Below are positions 1 to 12,469 of a DNA stretch of 64,000 bases, piece by piece; the first letter of the stretch is position 1; the number at the start of each line of letters is the position of its first letter. Source of the DNA: Actinernus sp. WN-2022 (Eukaryota; Cnidaria; Anthozoa; Actiniaria; Actinernidae); the NCBI GenBank assembly GCA_030867875.1, contig JAOWCC010001589.1, forward strand, positions 77,647,537-77,711,536, read 5' to 3'. A program made the translations under genes and the position numbers. The notes beneath the pieces were generated by a model. That model did no database searches, was not told the origin of the DNA, and worked only from the letters and a program-made list of their open reading frames with translations.

Positions 1-358
1 GAACATCTCTGCTCATCAGTTTGCAATTAAATCCAATCCCTTACTTGCTTTTTAGGTTCAATTTTATATTCAGCTGTTGTATTTATTGTGATACTATTGT
101 CTCATTTCTCGAGGCAGCTTTCCAAGCAACTGAGCAGCGTAATTACCTCAAAATATTTCATTTCCATTAGAAAGACATCTTTGTCCCTAAATTGTATGTA
201 GAGACGCTAATGGACCTTGATTGTCTCCTTATGGCTTAATTAAAAGATTTCACAGTCACAACTTGAAACTGAAGTAATGACGTTTTTGCTCAAACCATAA
301 CTATCTGTTATTGGTACACCTCTAGTTTACCAAAAGTCTAAGCACAGGATATCGATCA
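1..358. other. Upstream flank of the TGF-beta gene
   Basis: AT-rich sequence before the first ATG of the TGF-beta gene. I see no TATA box at a convincing distance, no repeat and no coding frame. Promoter and 5' UTR must lie here or to the left, but nothing marks them. Confidence 0.4.
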
Positions 359-1783
359 ATGTTTGTATCGAGATCGACCACGAATTTGCATGTAAATGTT
401 CTGGTCTTCAATGTAATCCTTCTCGCAGTGATCTTTGTGGAAGGAAGAAGATGTAAATTGTGTCATCTTCAAAAACAGAGAGAAAACCGTATCAGGTCTG
501 TCCGTGGTCAAATTTTGACAAAGCTCGAACTAACTTCACCGCCGTTCGTAAAAGTAAAGGTAAATGTCAGCGAGGATGTTATGGAAACTTACAAAACTGT
601 GGTCGAGGAGAGTACAAGGGAAGAGAGCATACTACAAAGTTATGAATACTCAGGAGCAAGAAGTTATTTTGCCCAAACAGTAGCCAAGCTGCCTTTGGAA
701 AGAGAGCTTGGAAAGGTAACACTGCTTATTGGTAAGTAAAATTGTCTATATTCTTGACTGACTTGAGTGATAAAAGAAGAACAAACCATGATGTTGCTGT
801 AAACAGGAAAGGTTTCTAATTGAAGTGAAGGTATTCAAAGTCTTTGTAACCACTAAGTGGATTACTTTTGGTGTGGCTTGGTGAAACTTAAAGGCTGAAC
901 AACTCATAGGTTTCCTTTATCTGTTACAGATACAAAAGCAAGGAGACGCAAGCCTGCAGATGTGTTTCTACTAAAGTTCAACACGAGCGAAATAGATGAG
1001 AAATCTCACATAACACGTGCCGAATTACGACTGAACACAAACTGGCTCCCAACCCTACCCCGGAGTGGGTCCCAAATTGACATATGTCCAAACTCTGTTC
1101 CATTTAAATCCTCTCATTTCAACCGATCACATGGGCAACTTTGTTCCAATACCATTGGTTCCAGTTTTGTATCCGCAAATGAAAAGGCATGGATCGCGTT
1201 TGACATAACTTCATCTGTCCAATGCTGGGTCAATGAACTAAACTCTAATATGGGGTTGAGAGTTATCATTCATAACCTTGATGATAGTGATAAAGAAAGC
1301 GCAGTGCCCATACCCGAAGGTTATGGGGTACCGAGGAAAACAATATATGCGCCGACTCACACAACTCCCCACATCCTCGCATGGTACATACCGGTGAGAA
1401 GATCCGAAGAGGAAAAACGCCGCCGAAGAAAACGCGCGTTAGATATGCGTTTTTGTCGAAAGCGTCCAAAAGAGAAGCGATGTTGCCTTCGATCTTTATA
1501 CATTGACTTTCAGAGGGATCTAAAGTGGAAGTGGATTCACGCCCCGCCAGGTTTCCAAGCAAACTTCTGCGGTGGGAAATGCCCTTTTCTGTGGGGATTG
1601 CAAAACCAAACTCATCATACATCGATAATGGCGCTTCTTAACTCGGTAAATCCCGACGCACCGGGCGAGCCGTGCTGTGTAGCAAACGCGTACAAACCTC
1701 TGGTTATCTTGTACTATGAACAGGGCAGGCCTAAAATAGAAGAGCTAAGTAACATGGTGGTTAGTGAGTGTACATGCTTGTAA
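359..1783 (+). CDS. TGFB-like: TGF-beta sensu stricto-type ligand precursor (two exons)
   Basis: Secreted dimeric growth factor that would signal through TGF-beta receptor kinases and SMADs. Coding parts are 359-731 and 930-1783; the intron 732-929 has a GTAAGT donor and an ACAG acceptor in phase 1, giving 408 residues, close to vertebrate TGF-beta precursors (about 390-414). Residues 13-29 are a hydrophobic signal segment. The propeptide has the latency hallmark VRGQILTKLELTSPP (about 48-62) and a FLLKFNTSEI stretch matching the vertebrate FFNTSEL region; no RGD is visible. A polybasic site RRRRKR (288-293) precedes a 115-residue mature domain starting ALDMRFC, with nine cysteines including the extra N-terminal Cys and two CC pairs, then LYIDFQRDLKWKWIH and a C-terminal CTC. 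The ninth Cys and WKWIH separate it from BMPs and fit TGF-beta1-3, though activins and myostatin also have nine. The start is the first in-frame ATG before the signal peptide. Confidence 0.95.
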
Positions 1784-2435
1784 TTACGTTTATATAAAGG
1801 TTTTTTTATGGAACTTGTCCCATTCTCCTCATAACGCATTTAGAATGACGGAATCCAAGTACCGAAAAAGATGGCGCCTGTATATTGACTACAATCCCTT
1901 GCGAACCTAACACAGTAAAAATAACACGTAGAAATATTTTAAATGACAGTGTCATGGCAACGGTACAACAGAGATTGAAAACCTCTCTACAGCTATTGTA
2001 ATGGCTTTAAAGATTTTCGCGCGCAAAGGATTGTGGGTAAATGTGCAAGCCGCCATATTTTTCGGTACAGTGGATTGACGAAGAGGGAAGTAAAGAAATT
2101 AAGGGTACGTTCTTTTAGGACGTATTCCGACTGTTCCGAAATCAAAATACCTCGAAATCCTGCAGATATTCATCTCCCGAAATGTAGAAAGCATGCAGTC
2201 TAGTACATCATTTGGGGATAATTTCAGTTGTCTTTTATAATATAAGGAACATTTTATTAGTGTATTCCTCAGCTTTTTCGAAATAGCAGGAATGTGTCTC
2301 CAATAAGGCGCCCTAAGTTCCATGGTCTCTACAAAGAAAGCAAACGTCCGACCGACGCACGCTAGCCTCAGTATGCAACTGTAACAAAATTGAATATGTA
2401 ACGATAAATCGTTTTTTTTTTACTTTATATTCAAC
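1784..2435. other. 3' flank of the TGF-beta gene
   Basis: No AATAAA is visible in the first 650 bases after the stop, so the polyadenylation site is unplaced. A GC-richer patch near 2010-2060 (GCGCGC, CCGCCATAT) is not assignable. Otherwise nothing is seen. Confidence 0.35.
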
Positions 2436-2782
2436 CACAGGCACCCCAAGCTCAAGTTACGAAAATATAACTTTATAAGGGTTTGTATGGGAACTTAACG
2501 AACTCAGTTTACTAGCCAGAAATACTGTAAAAATGTTGAATAAAAATGACTTACCTTGCCACTGTGATATCCTTGGCTCCGAAAAGCTGGAAAATCCGGC
2601 TGAAATCAGCTTAAAGCCACCCAACAACTAGAGAAACATGACACAAGATATCACAGTGGCAAGGTAAGTCATTTTTATTCAAAAAAAATACAGTATTTCT
2701 GGCTAGTAAACGGAGTTCGTTACGTTCCCATACAAACCCTTACAAAGTTATATTTTCGTAACTTGAGCTTGGGGTGCCTGTG
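2436..2782. mobile_element. Foldback MITE with TIR CACAGGCACC
   Basis: Two arms of about 130 bases are near-perfect reverse complements: CACAGGCACCCCAAGCTCAA at the left, TTGAGCTTGGGGTGCCTGTG at the right. A short GATATC-containing centre lies at 2568-2655. ATTCAAC(C) occurs immediately outside both ends, consistent with a 7-8 bp target-site duplication, as for hAT-like non-autonomous elements. No coding capacity. Confidence 0.8.
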
Positions 2783-2840
2783 ATTCAACCATATAATAAA
2801 CCCTTGAAAATGTGTAACTTTTTGTATTCATAGAGGTTGT

Positions 2841-3100
2841 TAGTCGGCTAAGCATCTAATACATGTTTATTTCTATGAGTCAAAATATCAATGATGCGTA
2901 AAAATACACAACCGTATTAGATGTTTAGCCGACTAATAAGTTGTTTATTACATAAATTCTGCCAAGAAATGAATTTTCTTTCCATAATAACCAAAAACCT
3001 TGGTAAATTCATTTCTCGTGCGCGAGTGACTATGGTCTCATTTTTGTGCGTTAATTTATTGTGCATATCTCGAGCATTCTTGACCTAATTATATAATAAA
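2841..3100. repeat. Interspersed repeat, TAGTCGGCTAAGCATC family, copy 1
   Basis: TAGTCGGCTAAGCATCTAAT at 2841 pairs with ATTAGATGTTTAGCCGACTA ending at 2935. The sequence after the hairpin (AATAAGTTGTTTATT, then CTTTCCATAATA) also matches the second copy at 55596-55920, so the repeat is longer than the hairpin. Confidence 0.7.
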
Positions 3101-5520
3101 ATCTTTTTGAAGTGAGTTTCCAAGTCTTCCAACCTTTTCATGACAAACTTGTCATGATAGTTAACTATGATATGCTCTTCCTAGTAAATTCATTTGTTTG
3201 TTTATTACATATTCAAGTCACAATGAATTATCCCGTTTCGTATTGCTGAAAGGAGTGTAATAATTTTAAATATTCAATGATTTTACGTCATAACTTTGTA
3301 AATATCGCGAAATCGAAACCAGACTACTGAAATGGATTTAAATGGCATATCAGATATTTCTTTCCATTTGAACGATGCTCTGTATCGATATGTTCAATCC
3401 TTTGTTCTTGAAACAAAACCGGATTTACTCCTCAGCAGTACTTTCCGTTGTATAATGTTGTTGTGTGTCGTTTTGTGTTGTGTATGCTTTGCACTGCGCA
3501 TTTGTGTAAATTAAAATCCTTATGCCAGCGCGCGTGTGCGTTATGGTGTAGAATACTTTGTAATATATATCTTACATAAGTTCCCAAGATAAGCTCTTAA
3601 GCTATTGGAACAAATGTATAAAGAACAACTATTATTTAAATAAAAATTATTGTTCAAAGGGGCTCCTAGTGCAGCCAGAACGATGAATGGTTGATGGTCA
3701 TATCATCCATATTTACATTTATTAGTAAAACCAAAACCAGTGAGCCAATCACGAGTAAGTAAAAACACCAATGAACCACTGCAATCACGAACTGAAGTAG
3801 TTCACGATTGGTTTTACTTCAACCAATCACGAGGCAAAGTAAATGAATCTGAATTTTACAACTGAGTTAGTCTGCTAAACAATGCATGGTGGCTGATCAG
3901 GACAGAAAAAACTTTATGTAAATATTATTATTTTTGTCCTTCTTCCACAGGTCGTAAACTATATATCAATTACAGTGATCAATAAAAAGTGTATGGTACG
4001 TTGACTGGATAACAATTTATAGTAGGTCAGAGTCGAGAGGACAAAAACCTGAGATGTAGTGACGTAAGATGAAGTTATGAGCGATAGGGTTAGGGTGAGG
4101 GAGAAAGAGAGGGTTAAAATTCGTCGAAATCGCTTGAAATCGCCACCAGAGAACACACTACTTTTCAGGCAAGTTATATTTACTTTATTGAAATATTTAC
4201 TGAGATATTTCTCATACAAAGCCTTATATTTTTCAACACACATATTAAGCCTGGGCTTCCTGTGATAAAGGGGCATTGTCTACACCCAAATGATAAACAT
4301 TCTCATGACGAAAGACAAAAATAACTGGTACTTAGATTAGCAGAGTAGGCTTTACAGGTATACTGGAGAAAATGTGAGACAATTTTGATGAAAGATGGCA
4401 AAGATTCGAGTGAATGAAAAATACTGCTTTAAACGGACATAGCAACTTGAAATCGGTTCACTGTAACCGAAATCACGTTTCTAAAATAAGCTTTTGTAAT
4501 CCACTTTAATCTTTGCCATCCGATTTATCGAAAAAGGTGGAGAAAGTCCAAATGTCCTGTATTTGCTTTTCTGCGATTTTTGTTTCTTTCCCGCCTTTTA
4601 TTAACGGTTGCAAAGTCGTTAAGTGAAAGAACATTTTATTCTACTTCGATGTCATAACATCGGTCCCGTATTTGTATTTTGCAATGTTGCTTCATATGGC
4701 AACCTATCGTCAGCCGGCACATCTCTTAACAATGTTAACGTTAGCGGTCGTCTGTCCGCGCATTGTATTTATCACTCGAGACTTGAACGCTCTCAGTAGA
4801 CAGCGATTCTTACTCATCGCCGGGGACCTGAACAGGCACACGGTGCAGGACTGGTCCGTATCTTTATCCCTTAGAACCCTATAATGGGAACAAATACTCA
4901 TAGACATCTATATACAGAATATTATTACCGGTAACGGTAATCAAACTATTAGGATCAGCTATAGCGCAGTAAATAATAATACGTTGAAGTGGTAGCTGGT
5001 CTGCTTTGGCGGTCAAGTAAGACGCTGGGTTTGGCTCGGCCCACAGGTAACCCAACATTTCAAATGGCAGCTAAAAACGTATTTTAGGAATTTGAAGAGC
5101 CGAATAAGGCATCATCTTTCTGATTTCGGGCTGTAGCTTTTCGCCCAAGCAAGAGAGGAACAAAACAAAAGACATTTTTACTCTGAGTTTCACATCTGTT
5201 TATTACAACAACAAAAAAGACAAGCAAAGAGCTTCAAGTGAAAATAATTAAGTTATAACATAAGATATTGTTTAGTCATTGATTTGGTCTCTAACTTTAC
5301 AATATTTACAAAATGATATGGCCCGCAATACATCACGCGAGTGAGATCAGTTATAGGTACCAGCCCCTTGTTAGTCAACCCGTGACGAACTATGGGAACT
5401 TATTTCATGCCATTTAATTGGAAAATCACAATAAATAAATATTTTTTAAAAAGAGAACAAAAATGGTCCATGTTATCTGTAATAGCCATATTGGCTATAA
5501 TCGAGTCAGATATAGCCATT
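3101..5520. other. Intergenic AT-rich spacer
   Basis: No supported gene. Short direct and inverted motifs built on CCAATCACGA lie at 3735-3840. Short open frames at 3332-3514 and 4672-4884 have no recognisable domain, no splice context and low-complexity composition. I treat the stretch as non-coding. Confidence 0.4.
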
Positions 5521-5526
5521 AACAAG

Positions 5527-5553
5527 ATAATAATAATAATAATAATAATAATA
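5527..5553. repeat. (AAT)n microsatellite
   Basis: About nine AAT/ATA units in a row. Confidence 0.9.
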
Positions 5554-5809
5554 CCACACAACTGACAAACGCACACACACCAGAACATATATTAATAAAT
5601 GTATATGAGCATGATATGAGATAATAAAAATAGATATAGATAAAATTAATAAGTACAAATGCTAGTCGACACACACTTTGAGTGTGGAAAAGACTCGGCG
5701 CCAGCTCTACGTATTATCGTATGGTATACGCACACGGATTGTCAATCATGCCCGCATGACTATTACCGAAGGTGCACATACACTAGTGCTAATTAGTGCA
5801 GCTGACAAC

Positions 5810-5893
5810 ATTGGTCCTATACTGATATCCAAACTTAATATCACAATAACATTGGTCCTATACTGATAGGCAAACTTAATATCATAATAATAG
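5810..5893. repeat. Tandem duplication, ~44-bp unit
   Basis: ATTGGTCCTATACTGATA followed by CAAACTTAATATCA occurs twice in direct orientation with few differences. Confidence 0.8.
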
Positions 5894-6284
5894 AATACAA
5901 TAGAATTGCATGGTTCAAACAAAGCTGGCGCGTCAATTCATTGTACTTTGATCAAAATTGACATTACACAGATGATTACACAAAGAGTGACTACTTGCGA
6001 ATGAATATTTCAATATGCTGTATAAACCCATGTATAGTCCCCCTCTAGATAATTACCCCTCATCCACTACATGCCTATCAGTTACCCCCATGTAGAATCC
6101 CTCTGAAGATAGCCCCCTCCAGAAATAGATTTTGAAACTCCTAAGTAAATCTCCCCCTTATTTACATGGGTAATAGTTTTGTTTTATGGTTTGTTATTTT
6201 TATTTTAAACTAAAACGGTTAAAGAAATATGTACAATAGCAAAAAGAATGCAAATGTTGGCTGTTTCTTGCCACTATTCTTCCT
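5894..6284. other. Spacer 3' of the sorting-nexin gene
   Basis: AT-rich, with runs of CCCCTC / CCCCATGTAGA near 6040-6165 that look like decayed relatives of the following minisatellite. Nothing else is seen. Confidence 0.35.
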
Positions 6285-6512
6285 ACCCCCGTGCATAATC
6301 TCCTGTATATAATACCCCCGTGCATAATCTCCTGTATATAATACCCCCGTGCATAATCCCCTGTATATAATACCCCCGTGCATAATCCCCTGTATATAAT
6401 ACCCCCGTGCATAATCTCCTGTATATAATACCTCCATGCATAATCCCCTGTATATAATACCCCCGTGCATAATCCCCTGTATATAATACCCCCGTGCATA
6501 ATCCTCTCGCCG
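6285..6512. repeat. 29-bp minisatellite, ~8 copies
   Basis: Unit CCCCCGTGCATAATC plus TCCTGTATATAATA, 29 bases, repeated about eight times with one or two substitutions per copy. Because 29 is not a multiple of 3, the repetitive peptides readable on the minus strand cycle through frames and are artefacts. Confidence 0.92.
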
Positions 6513-6607
6513 TGTATAACACCCCCTAAAGGCCCTTCACGATGTACAGTCCCCGATGTGGGATTCAACTTTCTCGCTTTACGAAAGCGGCCCCATTGCA
6601 TTTTCGT

Positions 6608-9600
6608 TTACAAAATGGACACCACTTCAAACTCGTTCACCATTCTTTTGATCCGCTGGTCATTAGTCTCCCGCCTTGGAATCCTCATCTCACGGTCATT
6701 AGCATAGACTACGTATGTTTCAAAGTCCCATTCTGAGATTGGCAGCAAATATTCTGCAAGCCCACTACAAGCTCGACCTTTCATTTCAGCTTTGACTAGA
6801 TGATATTTTTTCTTATTATTTTTACAGTTTTCCTTACTCCAAGAGTTGAGCTTTTCTTCAATGCTGAGCTCCAGCTCGGATGAGCTCGAGAACTCACGAT
6901 TTTTCGCACCAAGTAATCTTTTCTCGTTAACTTTCAATGCCTCGTATAAGCTCCGTGATTGTTCTGATGTCTCATCCGGAACTTCATCGTCACCGTAATA
7001 CCCGGATGACGACAAGACCTCAGTAGTTTTACAAGCCGTGATGTCGCTTAGATCCAGGCTACTGTATGAACTCTCTAGTGCGCTGTCCGAGACGGACCGG
7101 TACCGACCCTTGACGTGAAGTCGATCGTCTCGTTTGTTTGCTGCTGCTAGTATGATAATGTGGTGAAGATCTTCGCGGTCTTTATGATCCAAACAGTGTT
7201 CTATCTCCTTCGTACTGAAATCCGTCTGGAGAAACAGATGCAGCGGTGCATTACAAAGATACGCTTCATCTGTTACCAGTCTGAAAAAAGATCAGATAGT
7301 ACTTAAGTTACTATTAGTATCTTCACAGTTCAGTAAGGCCTGGTTGCTGCCGCAGCGAGCGAGCCTGAAGCGAACGAGCAAGGCAGCAGTTCTAATCTAA
7401 TCTGTAAGCGGGTCCAAATCTCGATTTCTTTTTTTACCACAATGCACCGCTTCTATTGTCTTTTTTTTACCACAATGCTTTGAACGGATCTGATCGTCAC
7501 GTGACGTTGGAGCTAACTACGTTCAACCGTTTAATGCATTTCTGTGTATGCGATCCTTGTGTAATCATGAATTTGTTGACGTGTAGACGTGTAGGCGAAC
7601 TCTCGGAGTGTGAACTATCAGTTACCAAAGAGCAAGATCTCTCCTGTTATCAAGATGGTGAGCAGCAAATCATTTTCTTCTATTAGCCTTCGATAAAGTC
7701 AAGCAGCCGGTTCAAAACACGATTAGCATTTACAATTACATTCTCGATTACAGTTGATTTCCGGTGTTTAAACTTCACCGGGAAGAACAGCAGTTTTTTG
7801 TGCCGGGATCTTAAGACAATGTCGGGAATTGGTAGGCTCGGGGAATTACCGAGCGATCGTTGATATGTCAGGACAAAATGAAAGTAAATCGCGACAACTT
7901 TTGAGATACACACCACAGCTTAAACAGAATTCAGTCGCACGATAGCCCAAAAACTACAAAATATATTCATATGTAACACCTTGGCATTTTTATCACCCAG
8001 TAATCTATTTTTCCTGCCAAAGTGCTACTGTAGGTTCTCTTCTAATACACTTCCTTAACTGAGCGGAGCAGCATTCACTACCTGTTAGGTATACTAGTTT
8101 CTAATATATGCCAGGATCCCATTACCCGCAGCGTTTCTACAGGCCGCGAGTTCAGTTCCGCTAGCCACTGATAACAAGCGTAATTTTAATTCAAATGATT
8201 AATGACGTAGCAGCCATGCTGGTTGATCAAACAAACGGAAGCTAAAGAGGCATATTTTGTCAACAACATGCCGCCATGAAAGAGAACAGTGATGTAAACA
8301 CATTGAAATGTGTGGTCTATTGCTTTTATGATATAACTACGACACAACGCAAGCAGGCGTGCCGATTTCTATGTGTTTACCGGCACAATAGACCATAGAT
8401 TTTTGAGCCTACAAGCCAATCAGAGCGCTCGTACTATCGGGTTATCATTATTATAATGAGAAATAAACCACTCATAGAACTCATATGAAACTACATCCGG
8501 GTAGTGAGTAGCGTATTTTCCATATCCTCATTAGTGAAAATATCGATGACGTCACGTTTAATTTGCCTTGTGAAAATAATAGAGGAAGATGTAAACAGCT
8601 TAAATAAGCTGCATGACAATGTATATTCCGAGCACGAAAAGCCAAATATGATCTAAACTCTCTAAAGATTTTCTCGACTGCAACGAAGAGACAAGAAAAC
8701 CCGATGAAACTCCCCAGAACAGCTTAGAAAGATCATGAAAAAGTTTGTACTGACATGCATGCAGTAAGTAAAATGAATAGATAAGCGTTCTTAGAGTAGT
8801 TTAATTCATCCTCTCGAGTCGAAAACATTTCACTCGTTCGCTCCGCTCAATCGTGAAATGTTTTCCACTCTCGAGGATAAACTTAATATCTTCGCACCAC
8901 CGTGTATAATATCTTCTATATATATTGCGAACTCACTCAGTTGTATATTGTCTCTTTAAGCTAGTTGACAATGCAGAGTGGCTTAGCATGGTTTTATATA
9001 TAACGAAGGGTCAGTCGTATCCGTGCTCCATTAATACATGCGCTGAAAATCGGAATAATCCCAAATTCGAAATATAAACTTTTATTACTCATAGACGCAA
9101 AATTTAAATCAAGAAATATTTTACTATTCATGCACTATTCACTTTATGTAGGATCGATATTAACGTTAATGTTCCCAACCCATGAACAAAATGGAGACAA
9201 CAATACTATTGCCGTCTTTGTGGGGAAAAGGGGCAAGGAATGAAGTACTCCTATAAAGGTAGCATACAGGTCTATATATATAATGGCCATCCAGGGGGTC
9301 CAAATCCCCCAGGCTACAAAGAGGTCACAATCCTAATAAGGGGGAATCCCCCAGGCCACAGAGGTCCCGATCCTCTATCTCTGCCATGCCAGAGAGGTCC
9401 TGATCCTCTATCCCTGGCATAGCAAGTAATGAGTCTATGGGGCAAAGGGTGACCTGTATGGGAGCACTTCATCCCCACCCAAATTTATTACACTTAAAAT
9501 AATATTTATTTTACACTCTACGTATCATGAACGCAACTATCATATCCCAAAGCCCCCGGAGAAAAACAGTAGGGATGGTGCCATAGTCATGGAAAAGTCT

Positions 9601-11448
9601 TTGAATAGGCAGATAAACTGCACTGAGTTCATTAGAAAAAGTTGTCTTCACATATAGGCAGTGGAACTGCCCAATTATAGCAAATACATAAGCAAATACC
9701 GTGAACAAAAATCCTGCAAAAATACGTTGGATCCGAAGTAAGGACCTATGCAGCCAAAAGATAAACGATTAAGAATGAAAAGTCCGAAGACTATACAGTA
9801 AAGCTGATATACAACGTAAAATTCTAAAACAAAGCACTACGGTTAGCTAGGCCTGACACGAAAAGTGTTCGAACTAGATAGCAGCCAATTATAGCCAATT
9901 ATAGCAACGGATACATTGTTGCTGAATAATTTTAACATAATTAAGAAAATACCTTTATATGTACGTCAACAAGACATGAACCAGTGTAGGGAGGGAGGGA
10001 GGGAATTTCGGTGTGAGTCAAGTCTTTGCTAGCACAGCGAAGGAATGACACGGTGCAGAGCACAGCGCATACCGAGAGATCTGGAGATAGGCCATGTGGC
10101 ACGTGAAAGCTTGAATGTGATTGGTTTAGCTGTAAGAATATGCAGGATACATGGGATCAGGAAATGACCTTTGGACACAATGACAATGAAGAATGGTCCC
10201 TGTCTCAGTGATAACATGACATATAGCTGGCTTATCTAGTTCATGGTTATCTCATTAACTTTAATTTATAATTCTTATAAATTTGCTATATAAAATTTGA
10301 CCTACAATAGGCATGGTCAAAATGTTACGGATACTTGGTGAAATTTTTGGGAGAATTTGCGACTTTTCAGACTCCTCAATTCAATGTTGATCTATGAAAA
10401 GTAAAGTTGTCTGTTCAATGACCCAGTATCCAAACATTGTCTGGGGGAGGGGGGGAGGGCATATTGTGACAACGCACTACTCGAATATTATAGGCAACTG
10501 GTCATAACTACGTCAGTTAGAAATAGTGTGTGGCAACTGAAAGACATTCAGTTGACCAGGATTGTAGACACTACAAATGGCGTAATTGCCAGAGGTTCTT
10601 CTCGATAAGTTTACTTGTAGGGGTGAGATCGTGCTACGTACAACATTATTTACATGATGAAGCTAAAACGAAATACCAGCGAAGAACTGAAGACTTGTCG
10701 GCTGATAAAATGACAACAAATTTCGTCCAAGAAATCTATTGCTTACAACAATAGTGTTTTGTACCAAAATATGGACCTTACCCTTGTAAAAAATCCTCCA
10801 AACCTTGCTGCCGATTCTTGATGAAATCAGTGGAAAAGCGACCGAATATCCTTCTGTCCGGGAGCGGTGGTGGAGGTCTGAAAGAGCCGGACAAACCGGT
10901 CACGAAAGACGGCACATCATATAGCATCCGTTAATAAATATGAATGCACAACAACAAGGCCAGACTAGATATATAAGCTCTGAAAACGTGTTATGTCCAG
11001 AACTGCCTAAACGCGGAACAACTTAAGCAGAGTCGGCCGAAAATTAAAGCACTGCATAACAACCAAGAGATCACTTACGCTCCAGATAATTCTTCAGTGG
11101 ACAGTTTTTCGTGGAGCCATACAAATTCTGAGTATCGTCTGCGCACACTGGTATGCCTCAGTGCAAATGACGGGCCGTTTGCCTGGATAATAACATTTCG
11201 TAGATACGTTAGCCCTCATGGCATTATCACAAAAGTATAATATATGAGTATATATGGCTATTTTTGGAATTGTTTCAACAGCCGCGCAATTATACGCATG
11301 CGCGTGTTCTTGAGAATCTATAATATTAATATTCTGAGGTTATTCAGACTGTTGCAGAGTTCACCTTTATCTCAATCTTGTAGTCGGTAAAAACAGCCTT
11401 TCCATCATCTATGTGAGTTCTTGGATCTCGAATCATTAGTTTGATTTC
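6608..11448 (-). CDS. SNX10-like: Sorting nexin, SNX10/SNX11-like (PX domain), 5' exon missing
   Basis: Endosomal phosphoinositide-binding protein; SNX10/11 act in endosome and lysosome trafficking. Four minus-strand exons are readable: 11448-11365, 11182-11079, 10877-10782 and 7280-6608. All have GT-AG borders, and their phases (0, 2, 2) join into 318 codons plus stop. Exon order gives EIKLMIRDPRTH, then VRRRYSEFVWLHEKL (the PI3P-binding Arg of the PX domain), then a proline-rich PPPPLP and NRQQGLEDFLQ, then PLHLFLQTDFSTKEIEHCL, matching SNX10 block for block. After the PX core about 190 residues follow: acidic and serine-rich (SSSSELELSIEEK) and unlike the shorter SNX10 tail. The initiating exon, expected to encode only a few residues before EIKLMIRDPR, was not found upstream of 11448. 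Intron 3 (7281-10781) holds repeats only. SNX10 and SNX11 cannot be told apart by eye; this may be the pre-duplication form. Confidence 0.93.
8290..8395. repeat. Interleaved inverted repeat in SNX intron
   Basis: GTAAACACAT (8293) pairs with ATGTGTTTAC (8371), and GGTCTATTG (8324) pairs with CAATAGACC (8385). Probably a decayed MITE. Confidence 0.5.
8799..8884. repeat. Foldback repeat in SNX intron
   Basis: Arms GTTTAATTCATCCTCTCGAG and CTCTCGAGGATAAAC enclose a second nested pair, AAACATTTCAC / GTGAAATGTTT. Likely a small foldback element; it can form an extended hairpin. Confidence 0.75.
9080..9190. repeat. Interspersed repeat, copy 1 (pairs with 41606-41712)
   Basis: CATAGACGCAA...TCAAG/TTAAGAAA...TATTCATGCAC...CACTT-ATGTAG-TCGAT...TTAATG occurs here and in intron 1 of the PLB1-like gene, in the same orientation with scattered differences. 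Confidence 0.6.
9281..9422. repeat. G/C-rich tandem repeat cluster
   Basis: Repeated GGGGGTCCAAATCCCCCAGG, AGAGGTCCCGATCCTCTAT and AGAGGTCCTGATCCTCTAT modules. Each is a small palindrome, arranged in tandem. Confidence 0.6.
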
Positions 11449-12379
11449 CTGAAATTAAACACAAAAATGAGAACTAGTGTTGCTTTGCACGTTGCAATGA
11501 TTTAAAGCAAATGCTGACTTTGATGAGTGAACTGTAGCGATCATCTGTCATAGAAAAGTGACTCAAGCTCGCCTCCGTGATTGATAAAAAGAACACAAAG
11601 TTAATTATTAATTAGTTTCCTGATATCACTACAACCCCCTCCGGCCAAGCAACAACAACAACTACTACTAATTACTTACTAATTACTAGAAGTAATCATA
11701 GATTATCAAAGTGCGTTCGACATATTTTTTGTAAGAGAAATGACTGGGCTTCCTGTGGTAACACAAAAGGCTGAAATATTGCTGCAATGATGTGGACGGT
11801 GTAAATAATCCTGATCAAAAATGCTTGTTATTAACTAATTTTGAATGTCTTAACTTATATGTTAATATACAAAGGGATGCATCTGCATGAGTATAAAACT
11901 GTAATTTATGATCAATGTTGGTCGCCGGGTCCTGGCTTTGATCAGTCTTGTTTCAGGTCCGTTAGAAATTCAGTGTAGACAAGAGCCCATAACCAAGAGC
12001 GTCCATATCTCTTATATAGATGCTACGGCGTTTTCACAAATTGGGCTATTTTTAGATTATTTTTGCCGCCAATTAGTGGGGTACACCCGTGGCGGAACAA
12101 AAGATGCCTCATTAATTAGCTTCTTTTGTTATACCAACAACACGTCTGCTACGCTTTTGTGATTTTATTCCCTTAGGAGCGGTTGCAACCCAATAATAGC
12201 GGGAAACCGTTCTAAAAATAACCTAACTTGTGAAAATACCGTAGCATAGAGGTAGTATGGGAGATTCTCGCTCTTGGTTATGGGCTCTTGGTGTAGATTA
12301 ATATTGATTAGGGAACACAGCAATGAACTCAATACTTTAAATTTCCATCACCTTGTACTGTCGGTTGATATTCAAGTTA
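11449..12379. other. Presumed 5' region of the sorting-nexin gene
   Basis: Should contain the missing first exon and promoter of the SNX gene. I searched by eye for a minus-strand ATG followed by a donor in phase 0 and found none that convinced me. Otherwise AT-rich with short CAA/CTA runs near 11650. Confidence 0.3.
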
Positions 12380-12437
12380 CTATCACTATTACTATTACTA
12401 TTACTATCACTACCACTGTCACTGCCACTGCTGCTGT

Positions 12438-12469
<32 letters not shown>

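Noticed and set aside
359..739. Ending TGF-beta exon 1 at 715 with the earlier GTAACA donor
   Set aside because: That donor leaves phase 0, which does not match the acceptor at 930; the GTAAGT donor at 732 gives phase 1 and an intact frame.
2841..2935. Inverted repeat considered as a rho-type or intrinsic terminator
   Set aside because: The genome is eukaryotic and a second copy exists at 55.6 kb; it is an interspersed repeat.
6200..6601. Repetitive peptide with GVLYTGDYAR-like repeats
   Set aside because: Comes from the 29-bp minisatellite read in three frames.
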